A DNA stretch of 64,000 nt from contig JAAEAF010002736.1 of the NCBI GenBank assembly GCA_011037195.1, positions 86,337 to 150,336 on the forward strand, written 5' to 3'. The notes under the pieces are model-generated. The model did not search any database. It was not told the DNA's origin and saw only the letters and a list, made by a program, of their open reading frames with translations. Numbering within the stretch: the first letter of the stretch is position 1; every line of letters begins with the position of its first letter. Shown piece by piece: positions 9,929 to 21,105 of the stretch. The position numbers were made by a program, and so were the translations under genes. This DNA is from Triatoma infestans. Taxonomy: Eukaryota > Arthropoda > Insecta > Hemiptera > Reduviidae.

Positions 9929-10187
9929 TCTGAGTTGCGTCTGAGTGTTTGTACAATACACATCTAGTTTTGTATCTCAGTTTTTTGTGATTTTTAAGTG
10001 GTTTTTAGTCTATTTTTTGTGGCCATCAGTAAGATTATAGTGTTGTCTAACTACTTCGGTTATTTTTATTGCGTGATTTCAATCATTATAATAGTTATGT
10101 GCATATTTGTGAATCATTTTTATCAATTATTTGCCAGTTTAAGAGGAGAAATTTTTCATTTGAACTTTGTTTTGTTGATACGATAAC

Positions 10188-11193
10188 ATGAGTCAACCTT
10201 TAGAAGGGGATATATGTAGGGGTACAGTACGAAGTCACATGGCTGGTGGGGCTGTCAAGGTGGAGTTGCGTTGCTTTCTGGTGGGGGTTTGGACACTCAT
10301 ACTTTGATGATAACAAGCTTAGAGACACTTAGAGTTAATTTAACTGATACAATAAAATCGAAAATAACCTCTGTCAAGACGGAACTTCAATCTGTCTCCT
10401 CATCTTTGAATAATTTCAGAGACGAAATGAAATCAACCGTATCAAGACTCAGTTCGTCTCTTAAGGATACAGAAATAAAAATTACAAAATTGAGGAAAGA
10501 TTTGAAAACATTAATTCTCAGCTTCTTGATACGTAATCAGAATTGAATCACTTCAACTAACCTATTTTACAGGTATAATAATTTTAAATGTTAAACAAAA
10601 GTCAGACGAAAATCTTTATCAAATAATTAAACTAATTTTTGATTCTGTGGATTTTGAATGTTCTGATAATATTCTCGATTCAGTATTTCGTCTTAAGCCT
10701 AAATCTGATTTAATTGCACCAATTAAATTTAAAATTGTCAGGAATGTGACAGACAAAATTTTCTTAAAATTTGGTATTCCAGAAAAAGCCACTGGTTATT
10801 GAATCACTACCTGACGCCCAGCCTATATTCGAAGATATGTCTCCGGCTAACATAGACTTGTTTAAAAAATCTAATTTAATTAGAGCTACTGGTTCTTTAA
10901 AATGTGTCTGGTTTCGGAGAGGAAGAGTTTTAGTGAGAAAAGATGACAATTCTCCGACTCTCATTGTCAAAACCCTCAAAGATCTGAATACTTTTTTGAG
11001 TTCAAAATCGTTATACTCTGAAGAGGATTTGGAAACGGTAGAGACTGACTCTTCTTCGCTCACTACTCAGCAATCTTCAAAACAAATACAAGAAAAGCAA
11101 TCAAGAAAGAGAGTAAGAGGAGCACCTAAATCTTCTGGACCGTTGGACGATTTTTTACAGTGTCGCAGTGCCCCGCATCAGAGATCATCATGA
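10188..11193 (+). pseudogene. LINE ORF1 (nucleic-acid-binding protein), frameshifted
   Basis: An ATG at 10188 opens MSQPLEGDICRGTVRSHMAG, then the frame shifts to 10271-10546, where a heptad-like helical stretch (TIKSKITSVKTELQSVSSSL) predicts a coiled coil. After a further frame change, 10771-11193 encodes about 140 residues with LIRATGSLKCVWFRRGRVLV followed by RKDD, which resembles the C-terminal domain of baculovirus FP25K-like LINE ORF1 proteins. A basic tail (KQSRKRVRGAPK) precedes the stop. Such proteins coat the element RNA and trimerise through the coiled coil. The stop TGA at 11191-11193 overlaps the probable ORF2 start ATG at 11190-11192, an ATGA arrangement that suggests reinitiation. 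Confidence 0.7.
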
Positions 11194-14100
11194 AACCAAC
11201 TATTACTGAATTTGTCACATGGAATATATCAGGTTATAATCAAAACATTGAGATTGATTTCTTGTTGAATTATAGTATAATAGGTCTTTGTGAAACTTTT
11301 TTAATTAATGATATTTTGTTTACTTCGCCTATGTTTTCTAAATTCAAGTATTTTTTCTCGCCTGCAATAAAAACAAATTATTTTGGTCGAGCTAGTGGCG
11401 GTCTGGTTCTTTTGGTTGACAAACAAAATTATGAAGCGGTAGAATTAAAAATTTGTGAGCACTGGATTGTAGTTAAACTGAATAATCGAAATTTTCATTT
11501 CATATTTAGTTTGGTTTATTTTAAACCATCTTTATCTGATGAAATTCTAGAAGTTTTTCAATACGGTAAATACTATAAAAAATAGATATAATAATTTATT
11601 ATTTTTAATTGGTGGAGATTTCAATAGCAGGATTTCTGATCTTAATCACTATGTTGTCGATATTGTAGATGAATCTGAAATTTTCGAGTTTAGGAACAAT
11701 CAAGATAAGGTAGTTAATAAACGTGGAAAACTATTGGTTGAGTTAATGGAGGAGTTTGGCTTTATTGTGCTGAATGGTCGTACTACAAGTGACTCCGATG
11801 GAAAGTATACGTATCTTTCAGGCTTGGGTTGCAGTACTATTGACATGTATTGGTGCGATATCGGTCATGTTAGTTTGATTAAAGACATGTGTGTCTTAAA
11901 TACAGTGGCCGTCTCGCCTCACTTTCCGCTCTCTGTCTCAGTTTATAATCCAGTCGGCCCTCAAATAGCACCTTCTTTAACCGATAGTAATAATTTTAAA
12001 TCTTTAAAACGAATAATTTTTGATACTTCATTGGCTGACAGTTTTTCTACCAGTCTTATGTATTCGGATAAAATAGCTTTTAATTGTCAATTAGCCCTGT
12101 CGATGATCTAAATAGGAATTTTGTGAGTGCTATATGGGAGGTGGCCTCTAACCTAGGATTGGTCAGGAGAAACAGATTCACGAGAAAGTGATTGTAAGGA
12201 ACTCAAAGCATGGATTGACTTGGAGTGTAAAACTCAGAAAAGAATTGTTACTTCTGCTCTGAAAAAATGTAGACAATCATAGTTTTCATATATTGATAAG
12301 GAAGCATATTTAAAAGAGAAAAAAATTTATTTAAACTCAATTCAAAACAAACGTTCTGCTTTTAACAATTCTCTTTTATTAAATTTATGTATATTAAAAA
12401 TAGTCAAATTTTTTGGGATGCTGTCAAGAGTTACAGAACCAGACCATTCTTATCTTCTCCTATCACTCTGAATGTTTGGCAGCAATTTTTTCACTCGTAT
12501 TTTCCTGACCCTATCGTAAACAATACTGACTTCTTCAGTGTCACATCCCTTTCTTGATCAGCATTTCACGGAGGTAAAAGTTAGTTCTGCTATAAAAAAA
12601 TCGAAACACGCTTGTGGCTTAGATGGAATATCTTATGATGTTTTTAAAATATTGCCTTCAAATTGGCTCCTATACCTTCAAGTTCTTTTTAATAGAATCA
12701 TGGATACCGAAAAAGTTCCGGATGACTGGGCCAAGGTTTTATTTCATATGCTATATAAAAAGGGAGAAAGGACCGACCCTAATAATTACCGGTCTATATC
12801 ACTAGCTAATTGTACTTAAAAATTGTTTACACAAGTCCTTTTAATAGACTAGTTGAATGGGTAATGTTAACCGATATTATTCCCGAGTCACAATCTGGAT
12901 TCCGCTCTGGCCGTCGATGCTTAGACAATCTATAGCCTCATTCAAATTAGATTAATGCGTAAAAAACCTTTCTATGCAGTTCGTAGATTTTAGTAGAGCT
13001 TTTGACAGCGTGAGCCATAATATACTATGGTCTAAGCTGTTCGCTGTCGGTGTAAGTGCGAAAATTATAAGAATACTTATTAATTTGTACGAAAAAGCAG
13101 CAATGTGCGTGACGGATTAATATCGTCTCAGATTAATATACGCAAGGAGTCCTTCAAGGAGAAAGCCTTTCCCCTTTTCTATTCAATATTTTCCTATGTG
13201 ATATCGAATCTTTTTCCAGGTGTATCAGGTATCCCTGTGACGACTGGTTGCGTCATTTTGACTTTGATGTACGCCGATGATTTAATCATATTTGCTGATT
13301 GTTACACCGACGTCATAAATAAACTGAAACTGCTGTCACTCTACTGTATGTCTAATCATTTAAGCGTAAATATTTCTGAAACAAAAATTGTGAAATTTCA
13401 CAGAGATAAAAATAAAAAAGAGCGGAACTTTTATTTTGAAAGTTCAAAAATTGAATTGGTTAACGCTTTCAACTATCTTGGTGTACTTTTTTCTTCTTCT
13501 GGCTTGTTCTCATTACAAACTAAGTATGCTTCTTCTAAAGCCAAATTGGCGCAAGGCCTTGTTATTGATATTATAAGAAAATCCAAATTTCCTATGTGTG
13601 ATGTAATCGATAAACTTAACCATTCCCTGGTTTTATCTATATTATCGTATGCCGCCCAGGTTTGGAGCTTTCGTTACGTTGATGATTTGCAAAGTGTAAA
13701 TATACAGTTTTACACACGTATGTTCCATTTGTGTAGATCAGTCCCTAGCTTTATGGTGAGGCTTGAGTCTGCGTTAGTACATATTAAAGCTACTATTATA
13801 AAACTAACCCTAAATTGGATTGCAAAGATTCTGGCCATTGACAGTTCAAGATATCCAAGAATTTGTTATTTAAAGCTTAAAGAACTCCACGTGTCTAATA
13901 AAATTAAAAATGTTAAAAATTGTTGGTTTACATAAGTGGAGAAATGTTTAAAGGAAATTGGTCATGAACACATATTGTTTATTAATAATTTCGAAGATTT
14001 CAGAAGTTCTCTTGTTCATGTTGTGAATACCTTTGAAAGTAATTCTAAAAACTCTGATTTAGACCAATTATTTTCCTTTAATTATAATTTGTTTTATCTA

Positions 14101-14493
14101 GATTTTTTTGAACCAGCTCAAGAAATGCAGCATTATTTACGGTCCAACCTAAATCCTACATTTAAACAGTTTATAGCTCAATTTAGATTAGCAGAAAAGC
14201 ACATAGCTAAATTTACTTATAAACTATCTTGAAATTTATTTGATCCTTCTGCCAATTGTCCTTATTGTAACAATTTTCTTCAAGATTTTTATCATTTTTA
14301 TGTTGTATGCCCGCTATATAACTTACAAAGAACACATTATATACATGAATTAATGACAGTTAACTCTTTGGAAGATTTTATAAAAAAGATCAAGTTTTTA
14401 TTAATTAACAAAACAAGTAACTTAATTTATTATACAATTTTTTGTTTAAAATTTAGAGATTTCTATCTTTCTTTTAAAAGCGGTCTTGGATGA
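11190..14493 (+). pseudogene. LINE ORF2: APE endonuclease, reverse transcriptase and CCHC knuckle, several breaks
   Basis: The N-terminal endonuclease shows TWNISGYN, GLCETF, GRASGGLVLLV, then GGDFNSRISD (about 11612), TIDMYW (about 11838) and SPHFPL (about 11916) in place of the usual SDH. The reverse transcriptase follows: HACGLDGISYDVF (about 12608), YKKGERTDPNNYRSISLAN (about 12757), SQSGFRSGRR (about 12890), DFSRAFDSVSH (about 12987), GVLQGESLSPFLFNIF (about 13147, out of the main frame) and the catalytic MYADDLIIFAD (about 13267). After LGVLFSSSGLF the frame runs on to a CX2C-X8-H-X4-C knuckle at about 14251-14302 and a stop at 14491-14493. Stops at 13933 and 14230 lie in that same frame, and frames change near 11580, 12110, 12820 and 13105. 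The protein nicks DNA and copies the element RNA into it. Confidence 0.8.
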
Positions 14494-14823
14494 AAAATGA
14501 TTTATTGAGGAAAAATTTTAAGTTTTGAGAATATGAATTTTAGTTTTTACTTGCATATTTGCCGCAATGTATCTTTATTACCCACTTTACATATTTTCAG
14601 TTTATTTTATTACATAATCGTTTTTTTGATAGTTAGTATGCTTTTCTTTGTTTGTTTTATATATAGTTTTTGTTAAATATGATTTTTAATTTTTTTTTTT
14701 TTTTTTTTACATTTATGTAAGTTTCATTAATCAGTGTGATATGTTTTACTTTTTTTTTTTTTGTAACTGCAACTCTTTGCTTACAAAGTTGTACTTTTAA
14801 AAGCAAATAAATAAATTTAAATG

Positions 14824-14990
14824 AATACTTGTTTCTTATAATACTGCTGTTAGAGGAACTATTGTATTCGTGTCAAATTTTCGATATCGAGTTTTCGACG
14901 GAAATATACATTCTGAGGTGCACTGGGTCCAAAAAAGTAGTTTTTAAAAAATTGGGTGTGTGTGTATGTGAACAGCATAGCTCAAAACCG
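14824..14990 (-). repeat. Right copy of the long LINE-flanking duplication (167 bp)
   Basis: Matches 9428-9928 once the extra 112-bp units there are discounted, with few substitutions (gtttcttata versus gtttctttta; aacagcat versus aacagtat). The match ends exactly where the LINE begins on the left side. Confidence 0.75.
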
Positions 14991-15278
14991 AAAAATCGCA
15001 AGTAAGTTCAAAATTGCAATTCTGTGTTGGTTTCTCCATAGGATCCGACAGGAACTTACCTGTCAAAATTCCTCACCCGAAAGTACCACTTTACTGAATG
15101 GACTGTCCAGTTTTTACGATTTTCTCGAAAACGGATCCGACGATTTTCTTTAAACAAAGTATATCGCCTACAAACATAAAGAGCTACAACTTTTATTTGA
15201 AACATTTTTCTGTAAAAATTCATTTAAGGTTTTCATCTAAAGTGCTAATTTTAGTTTATTATACAATTCTATATTCTA

Positions 15279-15314
<36 letters not shown>

Positions 15315-15690
15315 TAAAATTAAATATGTAGTCAAAATACTGAGTTTAAAGAAAATCAGTTGACCGGAAGTGCGTTTTTACTCAAGTTATTTCAGTTTTC
15401 TAAATTTTTATCCGTAAAAACATCTGCGGATTTTATTAAATTTGTTACATTAACTGTGAATATAGAATTTATCATTTTTATTGGGTACTTATATCCGTGA
15501 AAGTTTTGGGGAGGGGATAGTGTATGATTGCCTCAAATAAGTCATTTTATTAAGTTTATATTCTGCCATTGATATAAAATTGAAGACTGAGCAAATATTT
15601 ATTGAAAATTATAAGTAGGAGAAAAAACCTTGCCACTTCAATCTGTGTAAACTGCAGTAAGAGAAAGTCGTGTGAGTGTTTCACACGAGA
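14840..15690 (-). repeat. TCTGG-family copy, full length, host of the LINE insertion
   Basis: It runs from the hairpin-end side (gttagaggaactattgtattcg) to gcagtaagagaaagtcgtgtgagtgtttcacacgaga at 15655-15690. Two internal units are clear: 15080-15240 (ccactttactgaatgg... gaaacatttttctg) and 15358-15530 (ccggaagtgcg... acattaactg). Confidence 0.8.
15282..15313. repeat. (AAT)n microsatellite
   Basis: About ten taa/aat units, lying inside the TCTGG copy between its two internal units. Confidence 0.9.
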
Positions 15691-15699
15691 TTTTTTGTT

Positions 15700-16390
15700 G
15701 TTTTAATCATTTTTCCAATAAAGTTGAAAAGTGATACGGTACTAATTTATATAGCATTTCGTACAGTCTATTTGCAACACTAACTATGCAAATTATACTT
15801 TCAATCGGGCACACTGTGAAGAGCCATAATAACAGCTGATAATGCTGAAATAAACGGGGAAAATTTTGTAATATTTTATTAGTGACAATAACTGACTTGG
15901 CCTGATTTCAAATTACCAATTGGTATAATCGTAATTACATTATGTAGCCATGTTTATCTTTCATACATACTCGTATATGTAGAATTATAAAGCCTTTTAT
16001 TAGTTCTGATCCATAGACTTACCACTTCAGATAAAAAGTTGTGTTCATTTAGTTCGCAATTTGCCATAACATTCGAATAAAATTTTATTTTATTGACAAC
16101 TGAGGGATTAAAAAAATGGATTTCTAGGATAAAAAGATATGTGTGTTTAGTTTAGTTATACTGCACTGCAGGGAAATAAAAATTTTTATTTTAAATGGCT
16201 GAAATATTCTTTTATAACTCAGTTTAGTTGCGATGCTACGAGATAGTCAATATTGTCGGATAAAAACTTTACACGCATTCCTAATGATATTCTTATTTTA
16301 CCAAGTTATTATCAAGAAAGAGATAAGATGAGTCGGGTTAACAGTGCGTCATCAGGAAAAATGCGTCTCTTGGTAACAATTACCCCTATT
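15700..16390. other. AT-rich intron DNA, no gene
   Basis: No repeat family or coding signal recognised. Confidence 0.45.
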
Positions 16391-16394
16391 ATTA

Positions 16395-16886
16395 GTAATC
16401 GCAAATGAACTTTCCTGAAAATATTGATCTTTCAGCAAAATGTCATTATTAAAATGATATCAATGCCGAACACTCGGATATTTCCGGCATATTTACTCAT
16501 AAAATGAATAAAAGGTTGATTCGTAATAATTATTTCTGTATGTAGATAGTATAAGAAGTTTAAAGAAAATCGTTGGAGCTGTTTTCGAGAAAATCACGAA
16601 AAACTGGAAAAAAAAATTCAGTATAGTCGCACTTCCGGTTGATGGGTTTTGCCCGAAATATTCGAGTCTGATGCGGGCGGTGGTAGAATCTAAATGGAAT
16701 ACCAAGTTTGAGCTCCCTGTAACACTTCGTTTTTTAGATATTTTTGAGATACGCACACATACACAAAGACCATTCGATGTTTTTTTTCTTATTCAGGAAA
16801 CCCCAAAAAACATGTATTTCCGGTGCAAAGAATTTTGAAAATTTGACACGATCGCAATACTTCCTCTTACCAGTAAGAGAAAGTAA
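16395..16886 (+). repeat. TCTGG-family copy, 5'-truncated with complete 3' hairpin
   Basis: The 3' end is textbook: gacacgatcgcaatacttcctcttaccagtaagagaaagt at about 16845-16884, a hairpin with an 11-12 bp stem and almost no loop. Confidence 0.75.
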
Positions 16887-16889
16887 AAA

Positions 16890-17300
16890 TAGAAATTGAA
16901 CTCATAATATTAATCAATAAAATAAATAATATATATGTAATAAAAATAGCTTTCTTCAATTTTATTTCTTTTGAATATAGCGTCAGCTTAAAGTTGAATA
17001 ATGAAGTCAAGAGTTGCACCAAATCCACCCGGACTCAACAACTTTTAAATACTAACTCCTCATAAAATAAAAATACTTCAGAAAAATGTAAATATTGACT
17101 CTATAATGATAATGATAAACAATCCTTGATTTACTTACTATATCTCTATCGTTAGATTAACTAACAAGCGGGAAAAGTCTACGCAAAATGCTTAACACAC
17201 CACACACACACACACACTCATATCTATATATATTTTATAATTTATTCAAGATATTTTTTAGATTCCTCCATTTTTGTATTTAATTAATTTTTTGCTTATG
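16890..17300. other. Intron DNA upstream of the second EPAC exon
   Basis: AT-rich with a short (CA)n at 17195-17217 and the pyrimidine tract of the exon acceptor at its end. Confidence 0.5.
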
Positions 17301-17308
17301 ATTTTCAG

Positions 17309-17360
17309 AAAAACAAGGACATCATGACTGAACTAATGTCAAACTGTAAAATGAAAAATG
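17309..17360 (+). CDS. Epac: Probable next exon of the EPAC-like gene
   Basis: This 52-bp stretch is preceded by a good acceptor (tgattttcag) and followed by a consensus donor (aatg/gtgagt). It reads KNKDIMTELMSNCKMKN plus one base of the next codon. The previous exon ends in phase 0 after ...KALAE and this one starts in phase 0, so the joined product reads ...KALAE-KNKDIM.... This resembles the EPAC stretch just after the lid helix, where vertebrate proteins have ...KALWEKYRQYM.... The linkage is therefore supported by phase, strand and family position, but the peptide is short. The intron between the two exons would be about 12.5 kb and is filled with transposable elements. The following exon (expected to lead into the DEP domain) was not found in the remaining 46.6 kb. 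Confidence 0.5.
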
Positions 17361-17630
17361 GTGAGTAATTATTTTTAATTAATTGTATTAATAGTGTTAA
17401 TATTAATTAAATAGAAATAGTAATTACGTTTCTCTAATAAAAAAGCGAAATTTCTTACTTTCTCTTACTGTGATTATTACAATTCTGTAAAACTATAATT
17501 CGGGTTTCTCTAAACGTAGGATTTTTATGAAACATTTTCTAGGGGAACCGTAAATTTTACATAGAATATTAAAAATATGAGCCTACATTGCCCAGGCGAA
17601 TAGATAATAAGGCTTATATTAGCATATGGA
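17361..17630. other. Intron DNA downstream of the second EPAC exon
   Basis: Contains a stray actttctcttactg at 17457-17470, a relic of the TCTGG family. No coding signal. Confidence 0.45.
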
Positions 17631-17955
17631 TCTCATCTGAAACTCTCACACAACTTTCTCTTACTGCGAAATGGCAATTTTTCTTTGCACTTACAGATCT
17701 TGTTAGTGTTTAAACCCGTCGGCACTTCAGTGAAATCACAAATCACTGAAAAATCTACTCAGTAAAGTCGCATTTCCGGTCAATCGATTTCCTCCAAAGA
17801 GGGAATTTTGGCAACTTATATCGTTCTAATTATTATTATTTAGTTGGCAGAATTGTAAAGCACATTGTTGATGAACTAAAATAGATCTTTAGAGGTCACC
17901 ATAACCCCATCTCTCCCAAAAAAGTGCCCTTTAATGAAGTTTCTTTGAAATGAAT

Positions 17956-17968
17956 AAAAGTTGTAGCT
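17956..17968. repeat. 13-bp target-site duplication, left copy
   Basis: AAAAGTTGTAGCT, repeated exactly at 18173-18185. The uninterrupted family sequence reads ataaaagttgtagctctttgta, which confirms the empty site. Confidence 0.85.
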
Positions 17969-18172
17969 TCTGGTATTTTATCCACACACTTGTTGGTTGT
18001 ATGTGGGTAACAGAAACATTACGTTGAAGTGAATTTTCTACATGAACTTGGTGAATTTGCTCTGACTTCGGATGAAAATCCGAAACCGGTCAGGAACAAA
18101 ATCAATATGCATGCAACGACGGATAAAATACCACATGTTATCCAGCATTGCGGACTCACCCACATTTTCAAC
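17969..18172 (+). mobile_element. Hammerhead foldback element, family B, copy 1 (204 bp)
   Basis: Flanked by exact 13-bp direct repeats inside a TCTGG copy. The left end tctggtattttatcc is the reverse complement of ggataaaatacca at about 18122-18134, so the element has partial inverted arms. The centre holds a degenerate hammerhead motif. A second copy in reverse orientation is at 56921-57143. No protein is encoded. Confidence 0.7.
18070..18105 (+). ncRNA. Degenerate hammerhead-type motif, family B
   Basis: Reads CTGACTT, then a stem CGGAT-gaaa-ATCCG, then GAAA, CCGG, GTC and AGG. The GA of CUGANGA is TT here, so catalysis is unlikely. The family-B copy at 57060 keeps TGACGA at this place. 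Confidence 0.5.
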
Positions 18173-18185
18173 AAAAGTTGTAGCT
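18173..18185. repeat. 13-bp target-site duplication, right copy
   Basis: Exact repeat of 17956-17968. Confidence 0.85.
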
Positions 18186-18599
18186 CTTTGTATATGCAGT
18201 TGATTACTATGCTTAAAGATAATCGTTGGAGCCGTTTTTGAGAAAATTACAAAAAAATGAAAATTTCATCAGTAAAGTGGCACTTTCGTTTGATAGATTT
18301 TGCCCCAAATCTTCAGTGAAATCTTTAGGTGGTAATACCTAAACGGAATACCAACTTTGAGGCCCCTACTACTTTTCGTTTTTGAAATATTCTTTTCACA
18401 CACATATACACTATTTTCTATAAACCACTCTTTTGGGCTGAGGGGATCTCAAAATGTCTATTTCCGGTGATAACTGAATTTCGAAAATCTGGCAAGATCG
18501 CAATTCTTCCTCTTTATTAGTACTAATATTAATTAGTAAGTACTATTACTTAGTAACAAGTAGTACTATTACTACTATTAGTAAGAGAAAGTAAAAGTG

Positions 18600-19186
18600 A
18601 TAACAATATGTGTAAGGTACCATAGCATGCATGTGATGGTATCATGGGTAAAGCCTAGCTCCGCAAACATAAACACTTATATCAGAAATGAGATACGTTG
18701 AGGGTTAAGTGCCATAAGGAGATGAAGAATGCAGTGTCTTCAGACTCAACTAGTCCACTAGTCCAAATGTTCTGTACATAATGGAGGGAATGGACGTTAC
18801 TTTTACGGACTAAAAGCCATAGGAGTTTTTACGTCCAAGATTCTGAAGCACATAAGTTGCGTCGGGAAGAGTGCACATCGTCTGTTAGATTCACTAACTT
18901 TAGTATTAAAGGACAATTAATCAAGCTAGTAATACTAATTTTAATGAAAGTTTGTCATTTAAAAATGTGAGAATGGTTAGAATAAGAGAAAGTTATATGA
19001 GAATATCTTGCTTTCATTTTCATTCAATAAAATACCCATCAAATACAGAGGAGGCTTGATCCTAGTTCTAGACACGTAGTAAATTTGAAAAGCGATCTGT
19101 ACCAAGAATTTCTTCATTTACCAATCAATATTTAATCTCCAAGGTTATTACAGTGTGGGGGCACATTCGAAAGGGCAAAGCAACAC

Positions 19187-19226
<40 letters not shown>

Positions 19227-19540
19227 AGTGAGTAGTGAGTGAGTGCCTATCCAATGGAATAAATGTAAATATTTGAAGATTTTGTGCTTGACAAAAAATG
19301 GGTGAGGAGGCGAGAAATTGTATTTCACAAAGGAGCAAGGTATGTTAGACACAAAAAGGGAAACCTTCTTCCATGCCTTTGATCAATCCCCTAAAGGGAA
19401 TGTGTCCTTTAAATCCTTCTAAAGAAACTAAGAATGAAAGGCATGTCCTGAATTTAGACCGTCTTGTTAGATATATATATCTGATTGGTGTATGCACGTA
19501 TTAAATGTATATTCATAAACTTCCGAAGAAATTAATATTT
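18600..19540. other. Intron DNA with a (TA)n(GA)n microsatellite, no gene
   Basis: The microsatellite is at about 19181-19227. A relic aataagagaaagt at 18982 belongs to the TCTGG family. Otherwise not recognised. Confidence 0.45.
19181..19227. repeat. (TA)n-(GA)n microsatellite
   Basis: Seven or so TA units followed by about 13 GA units. Confidence 0.85.
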
Positions 19541-19549
19541 GTCATTTGT

Positions 19550-20525
19550 ATTTAGCGGAAACACTCATCAACTTTCTTTTACTGCTATTATTCACAATTT
19601 AGTTGAGCAGTTTTCTTCCAACTTGGCATTTTTAGGGTTTGTTAGGACATATGAGAGCTACCGGATTTCTGATTACATCAAGTAATGATTACATCAAGTA
19701 CATTACTATGTAGCGCTTCTATCAATGTCAAGAAACTGAAAATCCAGAACATTGAGCTTCCGAAATTCTTCTTTGGATGGTGAGACTGCTCAATTGTTTG
19801 GTATAAATGGACGATTCGTTCAAATTGCAATAGACTTCTTTAGGGTAATTGATGGCTTGATTACTAGACCAACACTGAAAAGAATTAGAATAAATAGTTG
19901 TAAACCACCAGAGCCTAACTTCCCCTTCCTTTTTACATGTGAAGCCGGGGCCTAATTTTCCATCTCAGTATGTTTATATAAGTGCAGATAGCATTCCAAA
20001 TTTACAGAAAATATATAGATTAATTTAGAAAGAAAAAAACAGAACCTTAATGAGTAAATCACATTTCTGCTTTACAACCTTATTCTATAGTAACTTGGAA
20101 TTTCAGCGCCATATTTAATAGAACTAAATATTATATAAATGTAACAACCTAAGTTGTGGTGAAATGAAACTTCAGATCCCCTACAACTCTGCAAAATTAA
20201 GTTTCCATAAAAATTGTTTCAAATGAAAGTGATGTTAGGTCTCAGGAATTTAGTTAGTATGATAAGTTTATAAAAATAAAAATAAATCGTTTGAGAAAAA
20301 TATTTAGAAAAGTCGCACGTTTGGTTGACGAAGTTCGACAGAAACTTCATGTCGAATGCGATGATGGTATCTAAACGGTTTGGATTTTCTGCCATACTTT
20401 GTTTCTGAGTAATTTCGTTCACACGCGCATACACACAAACCAACAACTAAAAAAATATTTCTCTTCTTATATAGGGGACTTCAAAACATGTGATAAATCA
20501 ATTTAGAATATTTGTCACGGACCAT
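19550..20525 (+). repeat. TCTGG-family copy, degenerate
   Basis: Starts with a worn 5' end (cggaaacactcatcaactttcttttactg). The interior near 20080-20450 matches in order, and the end is lost after atttgtcacgg at about 20520. Confidence 0.6.
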
Positions 20526-20529
20526 TAGT

Positions 20530-21100
20530 CCTTGTCACAGCAGTATGAGGTAGTAGATATTAAATTTTAATCATCATGCCAAACAAAACAAACTATAATC
20601 AAATAAAAAAAAAACTACATCAAAAAGTGGCTTTAAATAATTGACGCGTCAAAAGTATTACAATGTTAAATATTTTCCTATGGTAACGTGATTAGATATT
20701 TTGAACTTTGTCAGGTGATTTAAAAACTGACATAGTGGGGGACAGATTGAGGGTCAAGAGACAAAACAACAATTGGCTACCCCTCTACTACTGCCAATGG
20801 CAATCAAAATAGATTGATATATTTATATAATTTATTTTTAGACTATAATCAGGTGATGTATCGTATTTATAATCATTTTCTTCTTTTTATTCCTATTACC
20901 TTTTATTTTATTGCAGTTTTAATTAATGATTTATTTCTTTATTTTTGGTGTTAAGTAACCTTGAGTAAATTCATCTAAATTAAACCATAAAATCTTCTCA
21001 ATTAGATGCAATTAATGCAACAACTTCTATAATTATAAATCAGCAATTATATGGGGGGAGGGGGAATACGTTTTTTTTTTTAGACAAATCAAACAAAAAA
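20530..21100. other. AT-rich intron DNA, no gene
   Basis: Nothing recognised. Confidence 0.45.
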
Positions 21101-21105
21101 AGAAA

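Larger units (their letters stand above)
9929..14823 (+). mobile_element. Nearly complete LINE with ORF1 and ORF2 (about 4.9 kb)
   Basis: The element starts right after the flanking ...agctcaaaaccg with tctgagttgcgtctgagtg. It carries a 5' leader of about 260 bp, ORF1 and ORF2, then an AT-rich 3' region with long T-runs, and ends in aaataaataaatttaaatg. The order (ORF1 with an FP25K-like domain; ORF2 with endonuclease, reverse transcriptase and a C-terminal CCHC knuckle) is that of APE-type non-LTR retrotransposons. I cannot place the clade from memory. Several frameshifts and stops show it is no longer active. It sits in a TCTGG-family copy, whose hairpin end it appears to have duplicated. 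Confidence 0.85.
17631..18595 (+). repeat. TCTGG-family copy, full length, carrying a hammerhead foldback insertion
   Basis: The 5' end is TCTCATCTGAAACTC with actttctcttactg. The 3' end has tttccggtgataactg, then ggcaagatcgcaattcttcctctttatt, with the final gtaagagaaagt at about 18580-18593. The terminal loop is expanded by tandem tagta-type repeats. A 204-bp element interrupts it at 17969-18172. Confidence 0.75.

Noticed and set aside
10764..11063. Minus-strand open frame of 99 codons
   Set aside because: It is antisense to LINE ORF1, whose FP25K-like motif supports the plus strand.
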